Positions 24,280 to 35,600 of a stretch of 64,000 bases of DNA are shown here, in pieces. The notes below the pieces were generated by a model. That model was not told the origin of the DNA, made no database searches, and was given only the letters and a program-made list of their open reading frames with translations. Origin of the DNA: Litoditis marina (lineage: Eukaryota; Nematoda; Chromadorea; Rhabditida; Rhabditidae); NCBI GenBank assembly GCA_964036275.1, contig OZ038435.1, positions 25,205,581-25,269,580 on the forward strand. The letters run 5' to 3'. Both the position numbers and the translations under genes were made by a program. Positions within the stretch are counted from its first letter, which is position 1, and each line of letters opens with the position of its first letter.

Positions 24280-24723
24280 TATAGTTCGTTTCACCCATCG
24301 ATAGCAGTCAGCCATGCTGGCCGAGCGCACCCTATATTGCAGGCGACTGATCTGGCAGCTTGCCAGTCTTTTCATTACAAATAAAATCCAAAAAGTGGTT
24401 ATTTTGAGTTTTTTGCACATATTTTGTATACAAAAGGTTACCACATAATCGGGGAGTAATTAAAACAACCTTTTGTGCGATAAAATTAGGTTTGAAAAAC
24501 AGCCAGAAAAGATGGTTGGATATCACTGTTTTTATTTTCGGCCATCATGTTCAGATGGCCGGCTGCTTGTGGGCGCCGCGCCACCTATCCGAGCGGAGTT
24601 CAATAGCCAGCTGGTGCACAATTTTGATTAGGCTGATCGCTGTTGGAAAGTTTCCAACACAATTGACTCCGCCCACTAAAATGTACTGTACCTGGCTGCT
24701 ATCGATGGGTGAAACGAACTATA
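24280..24723 (-). mobile_element. 440-bp inverted-repeat element, copy 2
   Basis: TATAGTTCGTTTCACCCATC to the inverse ending GGGTGAAACGAACTATA. It is the reverse-oriented near-identical partner of 20143-20583. Ends are intact. Confidence 0.85.
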
Positions 24724-24879
24724 ACAGCCTATGGTCTGAGCGAGTTGTCCGAAAAAAAACTGTCATATAGGAATCCAGAATAATTCCGGAGGACTTTATT
24801 ACATTTTACTACTACAACGGTCTTCGTGTATTTTCGGTATTCAGGCAAAGCTCCGCAAACATGTGGTTTGATCATGCGT

Positions 24880-25285
24880 TTTAGGCAAAATTCAAGGTTG
24901 GGCTGCACTTTCCAACCGAACTACAATTCAAGTTATTGAAACCCGCGTATTCATTTCGATTCGCCATTCATAACCTCGCTCTCACAATCTCTGAAAAGGG
25001 GCGCAAAAAGAGTAGAAACACTCGAAAACTTTTGCCTTCTTCAGACAGGGCTATTAATTTGGAGCAGGCAAAACTTTTCTATTGTTGTTATATGCGTGTT
25101 TGTACTTTGATCACGCGGATTTTAAGGCATATGTAAGAGAATTTAGTGTTTGCCGACCGAACTACAACATCACAACCCGTTTCATAGTTGAAACCCGCGT
25201 ATTCATTTCGAGGTTCACCATTCATAACCTCGCTCTCACAATCTCTGGAGAGGGACGCAAAAAGAGTAGAAACACTCGAAAACTC
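24880..25285. repeat. Tandem duplication of about 240 bp
   Basis: The block with CGAACTACAA, GAAACCCGCGTATTCATTTC, ATAACCTCGCTCTCACAATC and AGAGTAGAAACACTCGAAAA occurs at about 24915-25030 and again at 25157-25282. Copies differ by scattered substitutions and a small insertion. Not coding in any consistent frame. Confidence 0.8.
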
Positions 25286-26605
25286 TCGAAAAAGAACAGT
25301 GAAACGCGCGCGAACCGTTCGAAAGGGGCTCTCATTGCATTTCATTACGGTGCAACTAGACACATAACTTTCCAATCGAGATAGAGGCGCCTCATCAACA
25401 AAAAGGCCGAATGACATAGAGGATATCGAGAAAACAGTGATTCTGAAAGTTCAAACTCCAAAGTGGTTTACATCTGAACGTTTGGCCATTCGGAATATCA
25501 ACAGTTGAGGCCATGAGGACATTGTATTACCTCTTAGATAAGAGTGCTTGACGATACATAAATTCACACCCTTCGACACGACTAACTACAAAAGTGACTG
25601 AATTTTTCTGCATCAATTAGAGTGCACGTATGATAATAGAGCAACCATTCTCAGCCAGGCCCTGTAACGTCACATTGCAAACTGAACTATTCCATAAAAA
25701 GGAGATACGTTAACTCACAAGGATCCTTATAAGATGATCTGGTGCGATATCCAAGCATTTTCATTCCCCGATGCACCATTCACTTTCATTCGTTGCCTCA
25801 CCCTCTGCCCTATTTGCCAAGTGCACCACGGCTTCCTAAACCCGTACTCTTTTTTAAGTTCAGCTAATTTGGCGTCATTCTGCTAGTCTGCGGAAGTGCC
25901 GCCGCTGCGAATCAGATCTCAATTTCCTCACGCCAACCGACCTTCATTCGAAAGTCTAGTTGCAGTTTCTCGCGCACTCTCTCCTTCTTCCACACTGTCT
26001 AACAGTCTTTTGTGTCCGTGTCTCTCCGTATTCCACACTGTCTGATCTCCGTCGAGCCCCAATTATATCTGGCATATTTCGCCCTCGGTTTGTGTGCAAT
26101 ATTCGTTTCCGTCATGGTTCATAATAGGATCTCATCGCAATTGATTTTTCGAAATCTGGAAAACTCGACCTTTGGTTGCCATCTTTTCTCTCTTTTTTCA
26201 TTTGCTCAGTTTTGGTTGCAACAATTTTCAGCTACAATTCATTAGTCTTCAAACTATTGGTATTTGAAATTCGATAATGACTGTCTTGTTTGAACTGGGG
26301 TAGTTATTCTGATTTTCTTTATGGCTTATTACAATTGGAAACTATGAATCATCACCCTTCACTCGATTAAAAGTGGAAAAAAGAAATTTTCATATCAAGA
26401 GGGAGTCCGAGAGAAACTCATTCCTGCGTAATTTTTCACAAGTTCTCCATGTTATTGATTGACGCGCCGTCGCTTGCCGCTCGGCGTCAGCCACTAACTA
26501 AAAGGAGCACTTACTAAACGCATTCGTTTTTAATTTTCCCACCTCCAAGAACATTGTTAATGAAGGTCGATCACTCGAATGAGTTCGACTAGACAATAAA
26601 AAAGA

Positions 26606-26685
26606 AAACCCGTCACAACGTGGGAACCGAACCATGAACACATCTTCATTAGTCGCCCAATTATCCCACTCGGCCATCCCGTTTC
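26606..26685 (-). other. Degenerate tRNA-like sequence
   Basis: On the minus strand TGGCCGAGTGGGATAATTGG matches box A and the D arm of Leu/Ser-type tRNAs. About 30 bases on, GGTTCGGTTCC resembles box B, followed by a T-rich stop. The acceptor arms do not pair and no sound anticodon stem forms, so this is a tRNA relic or tRNA-derived SINE fragment rather than a working tRNA. Confidence 0.35.
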
Positions 26686-26740
26686 ATTCATGTCATCGGT
26701 TCTGCGTCTTTTCTCATTACTAATCCGCGATCCGAAGTCT

Positions 26741-26940
26741 NNNNNNNNNNNNNNNNNNNNNNNNNNNNNNNNNNNNNNNNNNNNNNNNNNNNNNNNNNNN
26801 NNNNNNNNNNNNNNNNNNNNNNNNNNNNNNNNNNNNNNNNNNNNNNNNNNNNNNNNNNNNNNNNNNNNNNNNNNNNNNNNNNNNNNNNNNNNNNNNNNNN
26901 NNNNNNNNNNNNNNNNNNNNNNNNNNNNNNNNNNNNNNNN
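26741..26940. other. Assembly gap (200 N)
   Basis: Exactly 200 N. The round length suggests a scaffolding gap of unknown true size. Sequence on either side is not obviously coding. Confidence 1.
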
Positions 26941-28143
26941 ATTCCGGCATTCCACGAAATGTTCCCGATTCAAGAGTGAGATTGGTTGCAAATCGCGTCT
27001 CACAAGTTCTCTCCCCCCTCCAATCTACATTCCTGTTTATGCTCGAAAAACCAAGACAATTAGGCAGATCCTTAAAGATGCTAGATGTGATAAACCATAA
27101 ACACTTTAATGGCGCTATCCCCCATAGTCTCAAGTGTACAGCTTGGCTCTCGAGTGGCTAACACATTCATACCAGTAGACAATAAAGAAATCGTACTTTT
27201 TTACGTTCGCTAACAGGCTTGCTTTGTTTTTAGATCAGACCTTGGCCAAAAATTTTTTTTTCACTCAGCTCAACTTCGAATCGCCGCGCAAAACGTGAGA
27301 TGTAGGTGTTTGTAAGTGTTTATCTGTAGGTGTTTATCTTCATTTTACTTGTATGTCTCAATGTTTTTGTTTGTCTCTTCATTGTTAGATGTCGGTAAAC
27401 TACCCACGTCTCGCTTACGTGTTATCTTTACAAATGTGGTAGCGAAAAAGACTATACTGGTTAGTTTCCTCAACTTCCTTGGGTCTTGGAAATATTGTTG
27501 GCAGTCGTGTATCGATGGTTAACACACATTTGCAGATACAACAAGAGCATACTACAGACCGGAGCGAACAAAATCATGATTTTCATCCCTTTTCGATAGA
27601 GAGATCCCGATAGTCTCATAGTCAATCTCATACTTCTGTTGAAAAGCTGCGCCTAGCCGCTGAATTCCCCGGAAATCCAGTTGTAGGATCTCATAAATCT
27701 TGGGAATATTATTGGCAGTCGTGTAGATTTTCGTTGAGGATAAGGTGTTGTGACCCTATTCTACATTGCCTTATCTCCTTAGATCCAACACATTCTCCGC
27801 GCTCCCTACCGTGACTTTCAACGCATAAACATGCAATAACATACAAGGTTATGCTCTTATCCAACTTCACTTCAACGTTAAACTTTACAAACACTACCAA
27901 ACAATATGAGTGTATAGTAGATATAATGCTTAATCATAACACCCCATCTATTTTTTAATCCTTGTACTGTTTTCTCTACTCTCTATGAATGTTCAGTTCC
28001 TTCACTTCTATGAAAAAAGTTTTTCACATATTAAAAAAGGTCCACAGCCCCCTCTGAGTATTTCTCCATGAAGTTTTCTGTTTTTCTACTAGTCGTTCCG
28101 GACAATTAGCATATTTACTTGTAAGTTGTTGTGTTGTGGTCGT

Positions 28144-28205
28144 ATGGTATTCTGGATAGTAATTGCTCTACTCACTTTCTCCCTCCTAACGGACTACCCA
28201 CGAAG
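28144..28205 (+). CDS. Possible alternative first exon of dex-1 (signal peptide)
   Basis: An ATG opens a hydrophobic stretch, MVFWIVIALLTFSLL, then TDYPR, ending at a good donor (AG|GTATGT) in phase 2. That phase equals the phase of dex-1 exon 2 at 30051, so it could replace the exon at 29634 and supply another signal peptide. No trans-splice acceptor lies just upstream, which would fit a promoter-proximal exon. It may instead start an unrelated gene or be chance. Confidence 0.3.
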
Positions 28206-29629
28206 GTATGTAATAGGATAATTTTATCAGAAAACACCTTTCATGTTTATTGGCTCCTTCTTAAAAATTGGTTTCTTTTTTGAAACACTATTCATCTAAA
28301 ATAAATGTTTCTGTTTGAACTTTATGACAACACAAGTACTGGTGTAATTGCAAACTTCTCAATGTGAAGTACACAGTTTGCAAGCTCATGATCATAGTTC
28401 TATCATGTACCATAACTTTTCAAAGTGTAAGGTAATCCTGAGTGTTGTACTCGTTGTGCACCCACTTACACTGTGTCACGTTAAACACCTGAAACTCATC
28501 TAAACGCAAGAAGGGAATAATTGTGTACTTTTCCACGTTATCTCACGTTTTACATGTCTAGTACATTTACCATCCGCAAACTATCTTGTAATGCGCAAGT
28601 CGCACGAGCGGCGTGCGCAAGTTCTAATACCCTTGCTGGAGGCCATTTTTTGTCTTCTCCACTCTTTCATGAATAGCCGACCCCCGGCTGACCAAGGTTA
28701 TGCAAACTAAGCAGATGAGGAAAAAGTCGAGAAAACCTGCGCATGGTTACATTTTATTTTCACTTTGCAACAATTCACTGTTTCGCGTTCACTATAAATA
28801 GGATTTGGTAAAGTGAAACCTTCTGAACTTTTCAAGTTCTAAAGCGAAACGAAACTTCCAAGAGAGTATTTCATAGACAACTATTTCAACTATGACAAAA
28901 TAAATTCTTCACCTCGTCTAACTAAAACCCTGCCCTACCTTCGGTGATATTGATACCCTTATGTCACTAATTTCTTCTGTGTCGTTCATTGTCCAGGCTT
29001 AGGGTATGTGTTTAATCTGTTTCAGTCATAAAGCTCACCGCCCGTTGTGCGTGTGAATGGAGCCTGTCTGACCCCTTGTTCCGCTTTCTCTGCCACTCTC
29101 TCATTTCCCGTTATCCCTCGTCCTCTGTATGCAAATCGTAGCCCTTTTGTAATACAATACGGTAATGTTTGGCACACTGCCAGCCCGCCACTTACCTATT
29201 TGACAGCTGTTTTGATATATTATATCATGTTCACCTATGTAATCTATCTAATTTCATGTAATCCGCAACTTTGTGTTTGGGTGTACTTCAATATTTTTCT
29301 AACATGTTTTCCAACCAAGCACCTCCAGATCAATTGTAGTTTTCAGTTTGATATGTTCTTCCTTACCAATAATTTGTGAATAATTTCTTTTTTGGTGATA
29401 AGTTTTCGACAAGTTTTCAATGAATATTCTATCTATTCCTGCCTCGGTTATTTCTCACTTTTCGAACACTGCCAATTGGAGCACATGTGATAGTCACGTG
29501 CACCGTGAAAACACATCAAGAATCGTGCACCTACTCGCAATTTCTCGTAATCTCGTGATATGCATTTGTATCACATGCAAATGCGGTTTTTAAAGTGCAT
29601 ATATGTTTTTAAACTACTTCTATTCTTCA
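28206..29629. other. Putative dex-1 promoter region
   Basis: It contains a TATAAATA box near 28792, the octamer-like TTATGCAAA near 28697, and a pyrimidine-rich block at 29040-29110. No exon is supported here. The region ends at the TTCTTCAG acceptor in front of the dex-1 ATG. Confidence 0.35.
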
Positions 29630-29633
29630 GAAT
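29621..29633 (+). promoter_or_regulatory. Acceptor before the dex-1 ATG
   Basis: TATTCTTCAG followed by AAT and then ATG. It could be a spliced-leader acceptor or the 3' end of an intron from an upstream non-coding exon. Confidence 0.5.
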
Positions 29634-32600
29634 ATGTGGGTAGCCGTATGGGTGGCCCTTCTGCCTAGTTTGGCTGCCATGCGGGTGGATCCGGAAAGAA
29701 TCGCGGCCAGGTTGGTCTTCTAATTTGCTAGTTAAAATGATACACACGTAAAACGTGTAAAAACAATTGAACAAAGAGCTTTTTCACGGTTTTTGGTCGT
29801 TTACGGTTCATCGGACCAATCTATTCATTTCGAAACTTTTTGCTCTTCAAAAGGTTACATTCTCAATTGTTATGCTCCGATTAGTGACTTTCATGGTGGC
29901 TTGACATGGATGGAAAAGTACCACACATGCACTGTCAGTAAAAATTAGAGTTGGGAGCTGACAGTCAGGATATTCTCAGATGTTCCTTCTAAACAACAAT
30001 CTCAGTTATTGGCTCAGCTGCTGTATAGTATCTTACCAACATAATTGCAGATTACGAATTGAGGGAGAGATAGAAAACGACCGATTAGCCAGAAGTGGAA
30101 GGCCCAGGAGGCAGCTGCAACCTAAAGAGATCAGTATTCAGGTAAAGGACCTTTTGACTCCATATATTTTCTAGTCACCGAGTTCAGACTAGAACAATGC
30201 CGTCTTTTCACCACGACTTCGCTAATTTTTACAGTCTGTAGTTTGTTTCGCGCGCACGTTAATAACGACAGTAAGACTTTATGATACCTATTCGGTTTTC
30301 AACATGCACACAACTTTGCGAAGCTTCTAACATTTCCGATTGTGCATTTTAACTACTCTAAGGTTCAGAAAAGTAAGTGATTTAACACTATCAATCTCCA
30401 GTTCTTTTTTTTTCTTGAAAACGAAGATTTACTTTGATACTTCCATCAACTAAGAACAACACGAATGTTTTCTAGTACTCGCAGTCAACTAAGAACCACT
30501 AGAAACAACGTGAACAGTTGAAGATCCTCATTTCTCGCAACAAAACACGTATTTCTGACCATTTCCTGATATTTCGGGAGATGGCGAACGACTACGTCTA
30601 TTTGGCTATCTCGCGTGTTCATCACACTCGCGCTACAAATACAATCAAAACTGACCCCATTCTCTAGCACAAAACAAATATATCTAACTGCATAATTTAA
30701 TGGAATGAACAAACAGGGGATGTACCAGTTACGACAGGGATTCACTGTAAACCTACCTGATGGTGTCTACTGGCGGCGTAGCAAACGGTCCAACCTCATG
30801 AGAAGTTCATATGAGTTTCTCATGAGATACCTCATGAGCTACTCGTGAACTCTTAATGTTGTAGCATAGCAATCAATAGAATCTCATGAGAAACTCGTGC
30901 TAATAGCTCATGAGCTGATCTCATGAACCTTTTGTGGGGATTGCTACGCCGCCTGCTGGTAACTTTACCAGTAGCATGATGCTTGAAAACAGACTCTCCA
31001 CACCTTCATTCATCCAATATCTTTTACGAGAGTAAAAAACTATAATTGTAACACGAGTTAATAACAATCTTTCAGCTTCGTGATTTCTTCTGTGACATTT
31101 AACTAAGTTTTTATTCTTGAATTCCGTCTGACAAGGTTTCAAAAAGGCTTGGTATATGACAAAACACATGGCATTTTTCAACGACCTTGCTTTGTTTGGG
31201 GGAACGAGTAATTGCGGTAGAAATTGGTTAAAGGTGACATGTACAGGTGACAAATGACACGTTCCGGTACACATTTCGACGTTTTGAGGGGAATGCTGGG
31301 GAAACGAACAGGGCAGAAGTTTCAGGCGGATTGGATGTTATCGAACTAACAATAATGGACGCCAGAGTAACTTTCATACCTGGAATGTTTTGTAGAGCAG
31401 CTCACCGGGCAATTTTTTTTGCTGTAGAAATAATTTTGCTGAACTCAGGGGATTTTGTAGTATTATTCACTCCAACTGCTTCAGATTCATCCTGATAATT
31501 TTATTAGCATTCTGCCGAATTTCACCGAGGGCATGGTGAAAACAAAGTCACTAGCTCTATCAATGTCGGGTTGACAACCCTATGAGAGCTTTGCCTCAAG
31601 ATGTACAGTGCTACTGAATTCGACTACTTGATCATATCATCGTCATCTTACTTGATTCCTTCCAGGTGACGGCTCCCCTGTTCTCCAGTCGCCTGTTCGA
31701 GTACGGGAAGGACGCGGGAGACAGCGAGATCCCGCCCGCACTCGATGTCGGCAAAATTGTCAGTACTTTGTCCTTTTTTCAAATTTTTAATCAAGGCTAT
31801 GTAGCTGTGAACTATACCCGGGCTTACGAAAAGTAAACTGTCGAAGATTGTCAGCACTCTCTCAGTTTATTTTAATGCTACGTTTCTCTGCTACGGAGTT
31901 GTGCTAAAACAATTCAACAACATCGTGTATTCATTGGGCTAGAACCAAACAGCACAGCAATAAAAACATGATAGTTGTTCAACAAGTTCAAGCAAAATGT
32001 AAAAACACTTTGACATTTCTGGGTTTCAGGTGAAGTTGACCAATCCAATGAACTTTTTCGGGAAAGACTACCACACAATCTATGTGAGTTTATACATTTC
32101 TTCCTTTCGAGATGCACATCTAGGCTCCATCAGTTCGCCGCTCACTTCAGATACGTAAAACAGGATATATTGTGTACATGAAGTGGCTGAGTAAAATTGT
32201 ATTATAATATTTGTAACTCAAGAATTTTAGGTTCTCTCTAACGGTGCCATCGGTTTCGACTCCTCGTCGCGATCGTACAAGGCCGATGTACTTGGATCCG
32301 GTATGTTTCTTCCGTGCAATACACGTTAAATCGTGAAACGTATAGAATTACCATAGTTTTGCGTCAACTCAAAACAAAAATGATATGTGAACGCGTAGAA
32401 GTTCTCAAAAATCTTGCAAGCTCTAACGTGAGACGAAGGTTGCGTCACTCATTCAGATTCATCTACTTAAAGAATGACGATCATGTGCTCCAATCTGAAC
32501 GCTTCAGTCCTTTGAACTGCAATACATTTTTCAATTGCAGTTTAAAGGACTGACGCGACGAGATTGGAGCACATCCTACTTTACTCCTACTTTAAATCGA

Positions 32601-35600
32601 ATTTTCGATAATGTACACCGTGAAGTCTTGTTGTTGATAACACATACATGGCAATTCAAACTTGAAATAAAACATCACTAGAATTATCGAAATAAAAATG
32701 CGAACATCTTATTCTTATTTACAGCTGCTCGACTGATCGCTCCATTCTGGAACCGAAATGACCTTCGCAATGGAGGACGAGTGTACTACCGAGAGGTTAC
32801 CAGTAAGTCATCGAACTTTATACTTGTCTCCCAGTTTTTGCCGTGATTTTAGTGTAATGGCTAGCACCCGCGCTTGCCAAATGGCGGCTATTATTCAACC
32901 ATATTCAATAATAGAATGTGAAGAAGTTATGGAGCTTCTAAAAATGGTTTTAAAAAACTTGTTTCAGAGGGTCGTGTTCTGGAACGTGGTCAAAGTGAGA
33001 TCAGATATCAGTACGACAAACACGTGAAGGTGAGTGAACAACTGGAAACGCAAAAAATTGAATATACCATGTTAACCTATAGATATATTCTACTATGTTT
33101 TTCCAAGCTAGGACAATTTCAACTTTAAAAAATCCTTCAGGTGACCTCCGCCCTAGTAGTAACGTGGGAGCAAATGCAGCCTCTTGGAGCTGCACCACTT
33201 CCGGAAGAGGTTAGTTGAGCGTGGACTCTTCTTGTAAAAATTTAAGTGTGCGTGGAGAAGTTCCTTTATTTTCACAGACACTAGCGTATCGGAATTACCC
33301 AATTCAACACGTAGTTTGGTCAATTCAACAAACGGAAACAACTTTGAGAAATTATTATGATAAATATCGTGATCAGACTACAAATTTAGCAAAGCAGAAT
33401 AGCATCTATCCCTGGAGTGACCGTTGGAATTTACTTATTGACGATATCGCCTAAATATCAATAATCTTAAATCTACAATATTTTGCAGAACACGAATACA
33501 TTCCAATGTGCTCTGTTTGTGACTGCCAACGGAACGTTCGCCAACTTCATCTACAGTAATATTGGATGGACACAGGGCGCTGAGGTGAGGATTTTTCAAA
33601 TCAAATTCAAAATTCCAAAAGTGATATAGGTGTCTGTTCTTGAACGTAGTGTGAAGCTGACAATACAAATCGTTTCATATTTCGCGTTGGTAACGTTTTG
33701 CAATCATTTTCGATCATTTTTCGGAACTATGAAACCAGAATTCCAGGTACATTTGTGTATTATGCGTCCCGAGAGTAGCGTAACCAACCCGAACTAATAC
33801 CTCAAAATGTGCCCGGACACTCATTGACGCGTTTCCGGTGCAGCTAATCCTTCGCCGGAAGCCAAACTATGACCCCGTTCACTGATCAAGCCGCGTGAAA
33901 ATTATAAAGTTCAACTCGTAGACACGTGGGCATGTGACGATTCATGTGTGTGATCTACCAAATGAAATCTACACAAAAAAGTGAAGTGTGTTTGGTAATA
34001 TACCTACACATGACTAGTGTGTATCTGTGTATACATAAATATAGTTCTCGGGAGATCGTTTATTAGTTTATGAGTTTCTAACATAGTTGGAAACAGTATT
34101 AAGATGTTTCAGGCTGGTTTCTACAGTGGGGACAACAAGAAATTCTACTCCTTGCCCACTTCAGGCACTGGAAACATCATGTACTTGGAGGAGTACGGTA
34201 ACACAGGTGAGCAATTTGTCAATCTGAAAATCGTTACTAGGGCTGATAACTTATTCTCTTACAATAGATAGGATTTTAACACTAATCGGATTAACCATAC
34301 GGTCAATGTTGATTACTTTTTATGCGAATCCGAATCATACTTGCTATGCTAATAAAAAATATGACTACTACAACGACGACAGCATAGAAAGACACCAAAA
34401 ATGTAAATTCACAACTTCTTGACAAATTTATCCATAATAATTTTTTTCTAGGAATTCCCGGTGAGTGGATGTTCGAAATGCAGAAGGACTCCATTCTCCG
34501 TTGCAAAATGGGAATCAAGGGAGACACTTGTGATGAAGGTCAGCTTTGAAAATCTCACGATAACTTTTGTATCTCACGTGTCGTTCTCAACTACACGTTT
34601 TGATTTAATCCGTGCTCGTTTATTGTTCAAAAATCAGAGCGTGTAGCGAGGTTGATTCATTTTTCTCCCTATTTCCCCACCTTTGACAGCTACAATACTA
34701 CGTTTATCTTTGTTTATTCAGTTTTCACGTGAATTCCCACGTTTTCAGAGTGTTCCAAGGGTGAATGGGGTGCCGATTGTGCCAGCTGCTGTCATTGTGG
34801 GCAGGGTACGTGCCACCCTCTGACCGGAGAATGCCCGCGGGGCTGCGCTTCCTGCTGGACCGGAACCAACTGTCAGCAAAGTAGGTTTCGCCCTTTTGTC
34901 CTAATCAATTTTCACGTGAAACGTGAGAACCCACGTAAAACCCGTTCAGTATTTATTACGCACAGCTTTTATTAAAAACCTGCTCCAAGTGAGACACTTT
35001 CCGAATCCTAATACTGATTTAATCAGTTATTGATGTCTCCAACTTATGATGTTGAGCCAAAAAAACACTAGATGTTTTATTTCATTGTGAATGACTTCGC
35101 TTTCAGAAACCGAAAGTTGTCACGCCCGCTCCTCCGTGAAGTGCGCAGCGAATGCCGTGGCATTTACGGACTACGACAGGTTGGTTGCGTTTATCAACAG
35201 CGGCAAAATACCTCTTAAAACATAGAAATTTTCCCTGCCACAGATGTATATGTAATTGTGTACTAGAATGCAAATTTAAGTTATTCTGACGACGTCTATA
35301 CCTGAGCATTCAATTGTCAGTCGATATCTTCAACTTCACGTTCAGATGCGGTGAGCCAGTTCCTAGATGTGGTTGCCTGGAGGGATTCACGGGAGACGGC
35401 TTCAAGAAATGTGTCGGTGAGTCTGAAATGAACAAAAAAACAATTCAATCGATAATCATGAAGTGTTTTACCCAGTTAATCCACCATAGCTGCGTGAACT
35501 TGAGAAATAAGAAGTGTACAGCCGTGTGAAGTCTAAAATGTAATAAGTAGCAAATTCATTCGTGAAGAAGTATCAGAAATGTAAAAGAAACTTCTAATAA

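Larger units (their letters stand above)
10727..28143. other. 17-kb stretch with no supportable gene
   Basis: Open frames here are short, lack conserved motifs and do not chain through splice sites. The stretch holds many inverted-repeat elements, GA-rich microsatellites, an assembly gap and low-complexity AT sequence. Pyrimidine-rich DNA at about 25800-26030 and 28970-29110 looks like nematode promoter or outron sequence, possibly for dex-1. Confidence 0.5.

Noticed and set aside
20122..24770. Open frames within the 440-bp elements as possible transposase
   Set aside because: Under 95 residues, no DDE or helix-turn-helix pattern, and open in both orientations through the repeat sequence itself.
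32850..32910. tRNA-like 5' half (TTAGTGTAATGGCTAGCACC) in dex-1 intron 6
   Set aside because: No box B at the right distance and no acceptor stem. At most a fragment.
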